The notes below the pieces were generated by a model. That model saw nothing but the letters and a program-made list of their open reading frames with translations, was not told the origin of the DNA and searched no databases. Positions 7,943-15,217 of a stretch of DNA of 26,963 bases are shown here, piece by piece. The number at the start of each line of letters is the position of its first letter. Within the stretch, counting starts at the first letter, position 1. The position numbers and the translations under genes are program-made. The DNA comes from Proteobacteria bacterium UBA6921 (GTDB lineage: Bacteria > Pseudomonadota > Gammaproteobacteria > SG8-11): NCBI GenBank assembly GCA_002450895.1, contig DKAR01000064.1:1-26963 (forward strand), in the 5' to 3' direction.

Positions 7943-8230
7943 TCAGTATTTCGAGTGCGGTGTTGTGGCGTCGGCAGTGATGTTGCCCGGAGCATCGTCG
8001 CTGCGAGCGCGCTCGCTGGCCGCGGCACTGGCGCGAGCATCACGCATCGCTTGCTCGCGTTCCGCCTTGTACTCCATGTAGTTGTAGCCGGCGCCTTCGA
8101 CCCGGATGCATTCAATTTGCTCCTCGGCGCTGAGCTGTGGCGGACACGCTGCCAGCACGGGTGCCGCAATGGAAAAGCCGATGACTGCCAATGTCGAACC
8201 CATCAATCCCTTGTGTAATTTCATATTCAA
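7943..8230 (-). CDS. Small exported protein, VEGAGYNY family, copy 1
   Basis: The 95-residue product has a signal peptide ending in APVLAAC. LAAC would also serve as a lipobox, so lipidation at C29 is possible. The mature region carries CPPQLSAEEQIECIRVEGAGYN, then YMEYKAEREQAMRDAR. It shares the pattern CPxxLSxxExIxCIxVEGAGYNYxEYxAER with the next gene, so the two are paralogues. The conserved core of about 40 residues has two Cys 13-14 apart, which suggests a single disulfide, followed by a charged helix. The last 25 residues are disordered-looking and not shared. Function unknown. Confidence 0.75.
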   Translation of the reverse strand: MNMKLHKGLMGSTLAVIGFSIAAPVLAACPPQLSAEEQIECIRVEGAGYNYMEYKAEREQAMRDARASAAASERARSDDAPGNITADATTPHSKY

Positions 8231-8263
8231 ATCTCCTTGTGAATGTTGTCTGTGTGCGCGGCC

Positions 8264-8521
8264 TCAATCGACCACGTATAACCGCTCACCGTAGGACGTG
8301 AGCCGATTTTTTCCGCTGGCTCGCTCGACTTTCTGCTCACGCATCTCAGCCGCGCGTTCTGCGGTGTATTCCTGATAGTTGTATCCGGCCCCTTCGACCG
8401 TGATACAGCGAATGGTCTCATCGGTCGAAAGGCTGGCTGGGCATTCGGCGCGCGCGGTGGAAGAAATCGCCGTCGACGCGATTGCCAGGCTCATGACCGA
8501 AAAGATCATCGTCACTTGCAT
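8264..8521 (-). CDS. Small exported protein, VEGAGYNY family, copy 2
   Basis: The 85-residue product starts at an ATG preceded by GAGGAGG (8 bases upstream), so the longer in-frame extension is rejected. A signal peptide (residues 1-25, ending in STARA) leads into ECPASLSTDETIRCITVEGA, then GYNYQEYTAERAAEMREQK. Unlike copy 1 there is no lipobox, because Glu precedes the first Cys (RAEC), so this copy should be a soluble periplasmic protein. It ends 33 bases before copy 1 begins, which suggests a tandem duplication and one transcript. Function unknown. Confidence 0.75.
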   Translation of the reverse strand: MQVTMIFSVMSLAIASTAISSTARAECPASLSTDETIRCITVEGAGYNYQEYTAERAAEMREQKVERASGKNRLTSYGERLYVVD

Positions 8522-8831
8522 ACAACTCCTCCTCTGAGTGGTTGCGCGGTGGATTCGCGTAGGAGAAAGCGTATTGGACGGACGTGTGGGATCGCGGTGC
8601 GAGAATCCGGATTGGCAGTGCGACTTTTTAACCTTTGCTGCGATGCGGGGGAGATCCGTCAACCTGACGGGTCAGATTGCTAATCCGTTGAATCCGGCGG
8701 ACCGTCTCGGTTGAATGGTGTCGGCGTTCGCATCAGCAGGGCGCGTCGCCGTAGTCGAAGAACAGGTGATAGCGCGGATGAGTATTGAACACGCGCGTGG
8801 CGCAAATCGCGCGGGTCCCGCGCGACTCGGT
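8522..8831. other. Intergenic stretch between the small-protein pair and the M23 gene
   Basis: These 310 bases hold the ribosome-binding site of small protein copy 2 near 8523-8532 and a short CCGTCA-acc-TGACGG hairpin at 8656-8670 without a U-tract. The first 99 bases after the M23 stop (8733-8831) remain open in the M23 frame, as described in the findings. No other gene or convincing promoter was seen. Confidence 0.5.
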
Positions 8832-9737
8832 CTATTTGGGTGCGCAAATGTAAGGCCAGATGATCCTTGCGTTGTCAGGGATGACTTTGCCGTCGGCTGT
8901 CTTGAACGGGATGCGAACTTTCTTGCCAACGTCCGGCAAGTCGCGTGCCGCGTGCGAATCCAGCGGTTCGCCACGCATGAGCGCCAGAGGATCCAGCCAT
9001 TGGCCATGGGTTGGAACGAGCGTGCGGGTAAATATGAAGTCCGGCGTGTCGCTCCAGTAGGCGGTCATGTGCAGGTGATAGAACCCGTTGGCTCCGTAGT
9101 ATCCATCCTGTGTTCCGGTATTGCCGGTTTCGCCGATTACCTGTCCCATCTTCACGCGCGTCCCGACCTCGAAGTCCGGCATCTTTGCGAGATGTTTGTA
9201 TTCGACGAAGACATATTTGCTGAGGCCGGTGTCCTCCGGCGCAAGACGCAACCAAATTCCCAGGCCGCCAATTCCTTCGCCCTCGCCCTCGTGTTTTACA
9301 ACCACTTCGCCATCGGCCAGCGCAATCAGCGGCGTGCCGCCGGGTTGCGGAATGTCCATGCCACCGTGGAGTCCCTGAAAGAACTTGGCGGACCGCTGCG
9401 ATCCATCGCTGCGTGAAGCGGATGCAAATGCAGATCGCGCCGGAGGGCAGGCGTAGTCGTCGGGATAAACCGCCGTCAGGCCCGTCGCTAAAAAGCCGTA
9501 CTGCTCCATCGCATCGAGCTTGCCTTTCATCGGATAAAACGCGGCGGCGTGCTCGGGCGATACTTCCGGGGAGTTTGAAGTTTCAGAAGCCTCACGATCC
9601 GCCTTGGCGCCCATCTTTCCTTTTTTCCCGCCATTCATGCCAAAGCCGTTGCCGCGTGCATCGACGATTGACGGTGTCGCAAGAGTTACTGTCGCAAGCA
9701 GCAATACGAAAAAATAGATCATTCGCTTAGTTGCCAT
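8832..9737 (-). CDS. Secreted M23-family (LytM-type) peptidase
   Basis: The 301-residue product starts MATKRMIYFF. A signal peptide (about residues 1-28) is followed by a Gly/Lys-rich linker (GFGMNGGKKGKMGAK). The M23 peptidase domain spans about 115-245. Zinc ligands are visible: H124 and D128 in LHGGMDIP and the HxH pair H221/H223 in YHLHMTAYW; H182 in the KHLA block is the likely catalytic His. LytM enzymes cut peptidoglycan cross-bridges or stems, so this probably acts on the cell wall. There is no SH3 or LysM domain. The start lacks a strong ribosome-binding site and an upstream ATG at 9779 is possible. The TAG stop is followed by an in-frame open stretch. Confidence 0.85.
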   Translation of the reverse strand: MATKRMIYFFVLLLATVTLATPSIVDARGNGFGMNGGKKGKMGAKADREASETSNSPEVSPEHAAAFYPMKGKLDAMEQYGFLATGLTAVYPDDYACPPARSAFASASRSDGSQRSAKFFQGLHGGMDIPQPGGTPLIALADGEVVVKHEGEGEGIGGLGIWLRLAPEDTGLSKYVFVEYKHLAKMPDFEVGTRVKMGQVIGETGNTGTQDGYYGANGFYHLHMTAYWSDTPDFIFTRTLVPTHGQWLDPLALMRGEPLDSHAARDLPDVGKKVRIPFKTADGKVIPDNARIIWPYICAPK

Positions 9738-9960
9738 TTTTTTGTGATCCGTCAGAAAAAGCAGGTGGTGGGTTCGCACAAGCGCGAATCACGGCATCTC
9801 TGTATCGGCAGGAGGTAAGGACGATGGAGGGTGCAGGATGGCACCCAAGGGTGCGCTCCCACGTGACTAGCGCACACTCTCCCAATTTTTTTAAGTTTAA
9901 ACCGTCGGCAAAAAGTCTTTAGACTGTATGTTTCCACCATCACAGAGGAAGGTGTTTGTC

Positions 9961-10155
9961 ATGGCAACCTACACATGCAAGATTTGCGGAATGTCAGTCA
10001 ATGCATTCTGCGCCAAGTGCGACGCTCCGCTGGCGAACGACACGCTCAAACTGGATAACGGGCAAAACGTGCAGGTCTCGAAGTGCCCGAACGGTCACGG
10101 CAAGATCAAGTCGCCGATGTGCTGCGGTCAGGATATGGCCTGTAGCAACAAGTAG
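9961..10155 (+). CDS. Cys-rich zinc-ribbon miniprotein
   Basis: The 64-residue product has eight Cys: CKIC at 6-9, FCAKC at 17-20, KC at 42, a CC pair near 54-55 and AC at 61, plus His46 in NGHG. Two CxxC knuckles followed by C...H...CC suggest a double zinc ribbon or a rubredoxin-like metal site. The SPMCCGQDM end resembles the zinc-binding tails of several small redox or metal proteins. There is no signal peptide, so it should be cytoplasmic. AGAGGAAGG precedes the ATG by about nine bases. It is a single-gene unit, divergent from the M23 gene. The exact family was not recognised. Confidence 0.8.
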   Translation: MATYTCKICGMSVNAFCAKCDAPLANDTLKLDNGQNVQVSKCPNGHGKIKSPMCCGQDMACSNK

Positions 10156-10195
10156 CTGTTGGTCGTCTGCAAAATCAGATTCAACGTTTTGGAAT

Positions 10196-10231
10196 TCCGG
10201 ACGGCGCCGGTCCCGGCGCCGATCATCCGGA
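10196..10231. terminator. GC-rich hairpin between convergent genes
   Basis: GGCGCCGG-TC-CCGGCGCC is a perfect inverted repeat, enclosed by outer arms CCGGA (10197-10201) and TCCGG (10226-10230). Neither strand has a U-tract after it, so it is not a classic intrinsic terminator. It may block exonucleases or read-through from the two converging genes. Confidence 0.4.
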
Positions 10232-10275
10232 GCGGTTGCAAGTGCGTCGTTGTGTAGACGTGCATCTCTCAAGAC

Positions 10276-13176
10276 TCAGAACCCGCCTTCCTGCACCCAC
10301 ACCTCACGCATGGAGTTCGCGTCGACGGTGTCCCATTGTGTCCACGCCAGCGCGAAGTTCGAACCGGAGCCCGTTACGTGCGGCTCCGCGCGATGCAGCG
10401 TCGTTGCCGGGTCGTCCAGGTAGTACAGGTGGGTCCACGCGGAGCCATCGAACAGGGAAACAAAGGCGTGATCGTTGAGATCATCCAGCCGTGCGTTGGC
10501 GGTGAGAAGAAAGCGCGATCCGCTCGATGCCAGGCCACCGGCGACGTCGGTGGTTACATAGGTGGTGGGTTCGAAACGGTCGGACGAAATCCGCTGCGCT
10601 GATTTTCCCGAATACAACATCGAGCCGACCTGATCGAATGCGAACCAGGCGGTCAGTGTGCGCGTCGCGCTGGACGCCGTGTAGGCCGCGACCGATTCGC
10701 TGGTCAGTGACTGCGCCGCCGACCACAGGCCGGAAGAAGCGGATCGATGTGAGGAGAATGTCCCCGAGCCCTGCGTCGACCAGCTTGCAAACAGATCGCC
10801 GGCGGTATTCGCATTCAACGAAAGCGAAAAGGTAAAGCTGTCGGTTTCACGTATCAACTGCGGTGTGTCGACCGCGCCGTCGTTCCACGCGATCGATTTG
10901 ATGGACAGATGTTTAAGGTCGTCACCGTCGACGTAGACAGCCACGAGCGAGTTATTTTCCGAAACAGCAATCGCGGTTCGATCCGGACCAAATCCGCCGC
11001 GGCCAACTTCAGTCAGCGTGACGGGTGTGGAAATCTGTGCGGGATCAACCGCGAGCTGCAGCAGGCCAACACGTTTCAGGAAATCCGGGTCGAAGTGGTC
11101 CGCGATCCAGGAAATCGCAAAGCTGTTGTTGTAGGGGACGACATGAGCATCCAGGATCAAATCGCTCGAAACCGTCTTGATGGTGACGGATGATTCCCAG
11201 GATGAACCGTTGAACACGCGCAACGTCGGGCGGTTGTAGGCATTCCAGATCACCGCGACCTGATTGCCGTTTGCCACAATCTGCGTATATGAGTCGTACA
11301 CATCGCGCTCATCGACATTGTCCGGATTATTCAGCCGGATCGGCGCAGACCATATGGAACCGCTGCGCACGCTGGCGTAGAGATCGTGATAGTTGCTCTC
11401 GTATTCCTGCCACACGGCCATGATATTTCCGTTGGCGAGCGTGACGAGCTTTGGGTGATGCGCTGAGCCGCGATATCGTTGTGTGGTCAACCGTGTTTCG
11501 TTTTCAAGTGAACTGCCAAAGCGTCGCGTGACGATGTTTGAATACGAGTGACCTGCATCGAGCTCATACGTGGGCGTAGTGATCCAGTATCCGATGGCAT
11601 CATGACTGAAACTGGGCGTTGGGAACGGCGTGCGTACCGTTCGCGTCGTGAACGCGCTCGTCATGGCGACGGGCGCGCTCCAGGTCCCTTGTCCGTAAGC
11701 ACTGGAATAAACCTGATTCTCGCGCGTGCCGGGCGTGACGATATGAATCGCCATTCCGTAGCCGGCGCCGTCGGAGTCCAGTGCATACCAGCGAATACTC
11801 GCCAACGTGCCAGGATCGTAGACGTTCGGCGTTGCAGACCATGCACCGCCCGCATAAACACTTCGTTTGATTTTCAATTCCGACTCCCACGCAATGGCGT
11901 AGCCATCCACGCTTGCGACAATTTCTCCGGAGTCGCCCATCGGGCCGGTTTCAAGAATCGAGTCGGCGCCCCAATCCGGAGTACCGGAGCTTGTGTCGTA
12001 GAGTCGCGCGTGGCGAGTGAAGCTAAACGACGCCGAGTCCTCTTCGAGCCATTCAATGCCAAATCCGTCCGGCCCCGCGGCGACTGAGGAAACCGTCATG
12101 ATGCTGGTGGACTCGCGATCGCTGATCATGACCGGCGCGTTCCACGCTGTTGTGCTGATGCGGGTGTCGTAGACCGCGACGCCGATCCGGTTTTGTATTT
12201 CGCCCGGCGCGCCGTCGTACCCCACATCCCAGCGTACGAGAAATCCGAACGGATTCGATATCACGCGCAATGCGCGTCCGAAATAATCGTCGAGGACCGG
12301 ACTGAGGGTTTCCGTGGCAGTCCATGAGGGCGATACCTCGCGATTCAAATAACGGGCGCGGACGCGCACCGCGGTGTTGTTCGTTCGCGATCTTTCCAGC
12401 CAGGCCATCGTATAGCCGGTGGGGCCGCCGGTCACCGAAACGATAGTGCTGCCCGAGCCGAATTGAAAATCCGTGCTGAGAGCCTTGTCGATCACCATGG
12501 GCTCCGCCGGCCATTGTTGACCATTAAATTCCATTGCAAGAAAACCGACGGAACCCGCATACCACGTGATCAGATAGCCTTTTCCGTCAGACGCAATGCG
12601 CGCCGTGTCACGTCGCGCGCGCGTCGTCGGAATGGTCAGTGTCTTCGTTTCGCTCCAGGAGACCGCTGGGGCAATCGTCAGAATTCGTGCATACACGTCG
12701 GAGCGATCCAGCCAGAGCAGCGCAAAACTGCTTCCATTGCTTTGCACGCGAATACTGAAATCGCTGTTGAGGTCAGACAGCAGAATCGCCTCGGCGGACC
12801 AACGGCCGTCCGCAGCAACGTAGGTTGAGTACAGAAGAGAGCGGTTGCTTCCGTTGTCGAGCGTCCACACGGCGACGCCGTCGCCATTGCCATTAAACAC
12901 AACCGTCGGGGTGTCGTGCGATGCGGAAGACGGTGCCTGAGCCGAAATGACTTCGCCCGTGACCTTAAGTGTCTCCACCTGGGACAGGGTGGGGATCGAC
13001 GGCCCACGATTGTCATCTGCAGGTTTGCTCGTTGAATCGGGAGCGGATCCGCCACCGGAACACGCACTGAGAATCGCAAGGATCGCGCTGGCGGCACTCA
13101 TTCTCAGCCAACGCGGCGTTACATGCGCGTGAATCCTGTCCGGTAGTTTCCTCAACGGATGAACGATGCAGCTCAC
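10276..13176 (-). CDS. Large lipoprotein with W-centred beta-propeller-like repeats
   Basis: The 966-residue product starts at a GTG preceded by a G-run (GGGGGG). A positive N-region is followed by a hydrophobic core and the lipobox ILSAC, then the Gly/Ser-rich linker SGGGSAPDSTS, so it is a lipoprotein. The rest is built from repeats of about 50-60 residues, each holding a strand with a central Trp: GVAVW, GYLITW, GYTMAW, GFLVRW, GFGIEW, GYAIAW, NIMAVW, QVAVIW, SFAISW, DLFASW, NFALAW, often followed by WSAxx. This resembles BNR/sialidase-type propeller blades, but no Asp-box or catalytic set was recognised. A scaffold or binding role at the outer membrane is the most that can be said. An internal ATG at 13101 is an alternative start with a shorter signal peptide. 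Confidence 0.8.
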   Translation of the reverse strand: MSCIVHPLRKLPDRIHAHVTPRWLRMSAASAILAILSACSGGGSAPDSTSKPADDNRGPSIPTLSQVETLKVTGEVISAQAPSSASHDTPTVVFNGNGDGVAVWTLDNGSNRSLLYSTYVAADGRWSAEAILLSDLNSDFSIRVQSNGSSFALLWLDRSDVYARILTIAPAVSWSETKTLTIPTTRARRDTARIASDGKGYLITWYAGSVGFLAMEFNGQQWPAEPMVIDKALSTDFQFGSGSTIVSVTGGPTGYTMAWLERSRTNNTAVRVRARYLNREVSPSWTATETLSPVLDDYFGRALRVISNPFGFLVRWDVGYDGAPGEIQNRIGVAVYDTRISTTAWNAPVMISDRESTSIMTVSSVAAGPDGFGIEWLEEDSASFSFTRHARLYDTSSGTPDWGADSILETGPMGDSGEIVASVDGYAIAWESELKIKRSVYAGGAWSATPNVYDPGTLASIRWYALDSDGAGYGMAIHIVTPGTRENQVYSSAYGQGTWSAPVAMTSAFTTRTVRTPFPTPSFSHDAIGYWITTPTYELDAGHSYSNIVTRRFGSSLENETRLTTQRYRGSAHHPKLVTLANGNIMAVWQEYESNYHDLYASVRSGSIWSAPIRLNNPDNVDERDVYDSYTQIVANGNQVAVIWNAYNRPTLRVFNGSSWESSVTIKTVSSDLILDAHVVPYNNSFAISWIADHFDPDFLKRVGLLQLAVDPAQISTPVTLTEVGRGGFGPDRTAIAVSENNSLVAVYVDGDDLKHLSIKSIAWNDGAVDTPQLIRETDSFTFSLSLNANTAGDLFASWSTQGSGTFSSHRSASSGLWSAAQSLTSESVAAYTASSATRTLTAWFAFDQVGSMLYSGKSAQRISSDRFEPTTYVTTDVAGGLASSGSRFLLTANARLDDLNDHAFVSLFDGSAWTHLYYLDDPATTLHRAEPHVTGSGSNFALAWTQWDTVDANSMREVWVQEGGF

Positions 13177-13250
13177 GCGCCCCCCGGTGGTTGTTTTGTC
13201 GTCCCTGTACTAAGACTCCGCAGTATAGGGAGCGTGAAAATCGCAGGCAA

Positions 13251-13282
13251 TAAAAAGGCGGCGCACTTTTCAGCGCGCCGCC
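13251..13282 (-). terminator. Rho-independent terminator of the rhodanese-DoxX operon
   Basis: On the minus strand a perfect 8-bp stem GGCGGCGC/GCGCCGCC with a ten-base loop is followed by TTTTTATT. It lies 17 bases after the DoxX stop, an unambiguous intrinsic terminator. Confidence 0.88.
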
Positions 13283-13299
13283 CATTGCGTGCAACCGGA

Positions 13300-13737
13300 T
13301 CAGGCGGTTTGCGCGTGACCTGTCGTGTTCGCGACGCTGGTCAACTTGTGTGAAAGCGCGAAAGCACCTTCTCCAAGCAGAACTTGCGCGATAGCCAGAA
13401 CGGTCAGGTACAACGGATATTCCCAACCGCCGTTCGCGCCGCTGAACACCCAGCCGTTACCGGAGTGCGCCCAGGTGGCACCGATCAGGACAGGAACAAC
13501 CGCCGCGGCGGCATAACGTGTCCCGATTCCCAGCACCAGCGCGATTCCGCCCAACGCTTCAAAGACAAACACGACATAAGCCATAAAACCGGGAAGTCCG
13601 ATCGATTCGAAAAACTGCGCCGTACCGGCCAGCGTGAAGACGAAGTATTTGAGGATCACGCTGTGCGCGATCAACATCACGCCGAGGCTGATGCGTAGCA
13701 GTGCGATGCCGTATTTCACATTTTGATTCGTGTTCAT
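13300..13737 (-). CDS. DoxX-family membrane protein
   Basis: The 145-residue product starts MNTNQNVKYGIALLR, with AAGGAG seven bases upstream. Four hydrophobic segments (about residues 8-30, 48-68, 72-90 and 105-128) and the pattern RISLGVMLIAHS, GLPG, FEALGGIALVLGIGTRYAA are typical of the DoxX family. It lies 10 bases after a rhodanese-like gene and before a strong terminator, so the two form a complete operon. DoxX proteins linked to rhodaneses suggest membrane-associated sulfur or thiol redox work, an inference. It is divergent from the bufferin-linked DoxX, which has different flanking sequences in each helix. Confidence 0.88.
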   Translation of the reverse strand: MNTNQNVKYGIALLRISLGVMLIAHSVILKYFVFTLAGTAQFFESIGLPGFMAYVVFVFEALGGIALVLGIGTRYAAAAVVPVLIGATWAHSGNGWVFSGANGGWEYPLYLTVLAIAQVLLGEGAFALSHKLTSVANTTGHAQTA

Positions 13738-13747
13738 GGTTTTCTCC

Positions 13748-14134
13748 TTAAGCGACTTGAGTTTCAGTTTCGGTTTCACTGCGATAGCCCTTGGTCTGCC
13801 AGCGGTCCCATCCGCCTTCGACTTCCACGACGCGATAGCCCTGGCGCGCGAGTTCCAGCGCGGCTTCGCCGCCCATGTGGCAGGTCTGGTCGTAGCAGTA
13901 GACGTAGTGCGTCGCGTTCTTGCGCAAGCCGCGCGGGTTCGTCCACTTGCCACGCGGCAGGTTGATCGCGCCGGGAATATGGCCCGCCGCGTAATCGCGC
14001 GGCATGCGCACATCCACGACGACGACGTGGGTCGGGTTTTGCTGCAGCAGCACTTCCAGTTCGTGTACGCCGGTCGTAAAGGCCTGGCGCGCCGCGAAGA
14101 AAGCTTCTGCGTTCTTGAAATCGTATTCGCTCAT
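13748..14134 (-). CDS. Rhodanese-like domain protein
   Basis: The 128-residue product is a single rhodanese domain: VVVVDVRMPRDYAAGHIPGA (38-57, the CH2A-type region), then the active-site loop VYCYDQTCHMGGEAA with C80 as the expected catalytic Cys and C85 close to it, then GYRVVEVEGGWDRW. The loop is longer than the classic CxxGxR, a form found in many small uncharacterised rhodaneses. It should move sulfane sulfur in the cytoplasm. AGGAGA precedes the ATG. It is the first gene of the rhodanese-DoxX operon and lies divergent from a LysR regulator, with overlapping promoters, so control by that regulator is likely. Confidence 0.88.
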   Translation of the reverse strand: MSEYDFKNAEAFFAARQAFTTGVHELEVLLQQNPTHVVVVDVRMPRDYAAGHIPGAINLPRGKWTNPRGLRKNATHYVYCYDQTCHMGGEAALELARQGYRVVEVEGGWDRWQTKGYRSETETETQVA

Positions 14135-14202
14135 GGCTGATCTCCTGGTTTGCGTTAGATCCGGATTCGAATTCACTGCCTGAATGTTCCGGGGTTGAGA
14201 CC

Positions 14203-14231
14203 AGAATAGGGCGCGGGGTGGACTTGATAAA
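14203..14231 (-). promoter_or_regulatory. Predicted sigma-70 promoter of the rhodanese-DoxX operon
   Basis: The minus strand reads TTTATC, 17 bases, TATTCT. The -35 box is weak (3 of 6), as usual for activator-dependent promoters. The start would be near 14196, giving a leader of about 60 bases. The inverted repeat at 14247-14274 is centred close to -64, the usual recognition position of LysR activators. Confidence 0.45.
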
Positions 14232-14251
14232 CGTGGTCAGTGGAATATGAT
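14224..14251 (+). promoter_or_regulatory. Predicted sigma-70 promoter of the LysR gene
   Basis: TTGATA (5 of 6), 16 bases, TATGAT (5 of 6) form a good promoter. Transcription would start near 14258, about 20 bases before the ATG. Its -35 box overlaps that of the divergent promoter. Confidence 0.6.
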
Positions 14252-14274
14252 TGTTTCCAATAGTGAACAATCAT
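14247..14274. promoter_or_regulatory. Inverted repeat, candidate LysR operator
   Basis: ATGATTGTT and AACAATCAT are perfect 9-bp arms around a 10-base spacer. The site overlaps the -10 box and start region of the LysR promoter, which would give autorepression, and lies about 64 bases upstream of the inferred start of the divergent operon, which would give activation. Confidence 0.65.
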
Positions 14275-14278
14275 TCCG

Positions 14279-15169
14279 ATGGACAATATCGCTGACATTT
14301 CCGTATTCGTGCGCGTCGTGGAGCTGGGCAGCTTCACGCGGGCCGCTGACGCGCTGGAGATATCCAAGGCGCTCGTCAGCAAATGCATTGGTCGGCTCGA
14401 GCGACGACTGGGCGCGCGGCTGCTGCATCGCACCACGCGTCGACTCACACTGACCGAGGCGGGTGAAACGCTGTTTCGTCGCAGTGCTGCGGCACTCGGC
14501 GAGTTGAACGAGGCGGAACGTGAAGTCGGGCAATTGTCGGGCGAGCCGCGCGGAAAACTGCGCATCAGCGCTCCGACCTATTTGGGTTCGGTCACTCTCG
14601 GTCCACTGCTGCGCGAATTTCGGGCCCGCTATCCTGAAGTCTCTATCGATCTCGAGCTGGATGATCGCCTTGTGGATCTCGTGCAGGAACGATTCGATGT
14701 GGCGATTCGCATGTCGAACATGACCGACTCCAGCATCGTGTCGCGTCGACTGGCGCCGTGCCCGATCGTGATCGTCGCGTCACCGGTCTATCTGAAAAAG
14801 CGTGGCAATCCGAAAACGCTCGAGGATCTGCAGACGCACGACTGCCTGACGTACAGCGTTGCGCGCGTTCCCAACGAGTGGCGGCTGCGTGCGCCGCGCG
14901 GTCGGTGGGTGACCGTCGTGGTCAACGGGTGCATCCGCTGCAACAACGACTTTGTGTTGAAACAGGCGGCACTCGACGGTTTGGGCATCGGACTGTTTCC
15001 GGAGTTCTTTGTGGAGCGCGAACTGGCGGAAGGGCGCCTAGTGGCGCTATTGAAAGACTATGAACTACCGCGCTTCAACATTCAGGCTGTTTACGCGAGC
15101 CGACATCATCTTCCGGCGAAGGTCAGGGCCTTTATCGACTTTCTCGCGGAATACTACGCGAAGGCGTAA
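14279..15169 (+). CDS. LysR-type transcriptional regulator
   Basis: The 296-residue product has an N-terminal winged helix-turn-helix (about residues 1-60: ISVFVRVVELGSFTRAADAL, SKALVSKCIGRLERRLGARL, HRTTRRLTLTEAG). The LysR effector domain follows from about 90 (GKLRISAPTYLGSVTLGPLL, RFDVAIRMSNMTDSSIVSRRLAP, GLGIGLFPEFFVERELAEGRL). It resembles the AaeR/CrgA-like group, which often senses small organic or aldehyde stress signals. The effector is unknown. No Shine-Dalgarno sequence precedes the ATG; the leader would be only about 20 bases and is occupied by the operator arm. It lies divergent from the rhodanese-DoxX operon. Confidence 0.92.
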   Translation: MDNIADISVFVRVVELGSFTRAADALEISKALVSKCIGRLERRLGARLLHRTTRRLTLTEAGETLFRRSAAALGELNEAEREVGQLSGEPRGKLRISAPTYLGSVTLGPLLREFRARYPEVSIDLELDDRLVDLVQERFDVAIRMSNMTDSSIVSRRLAPCPIVIVASPVYLKKRGNPKTLEDLQTHDCLTYSVARVPNEWRLRAPRGRWVTVVVNGCIRCNNDFVLKQAALDGLGIGLFPEFFVERELAEGRLVALLKDYELPRFNIQAVYASRHHLPAKVRAFIDFLAEYYAKA

Positions 15170-15217
15170 CTGCGACGCCGGAACCTGCAGTGTTAATCCC
15201 GTGCGCGAGCCGCCAAT

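Noticed and set aside
10276..13176. Sialidase call for the large lipoprotein
   Set aside because: The repeats look propeller-like but no Asp-boxes, Arg triad or other catalytic residues of sialidases were found.
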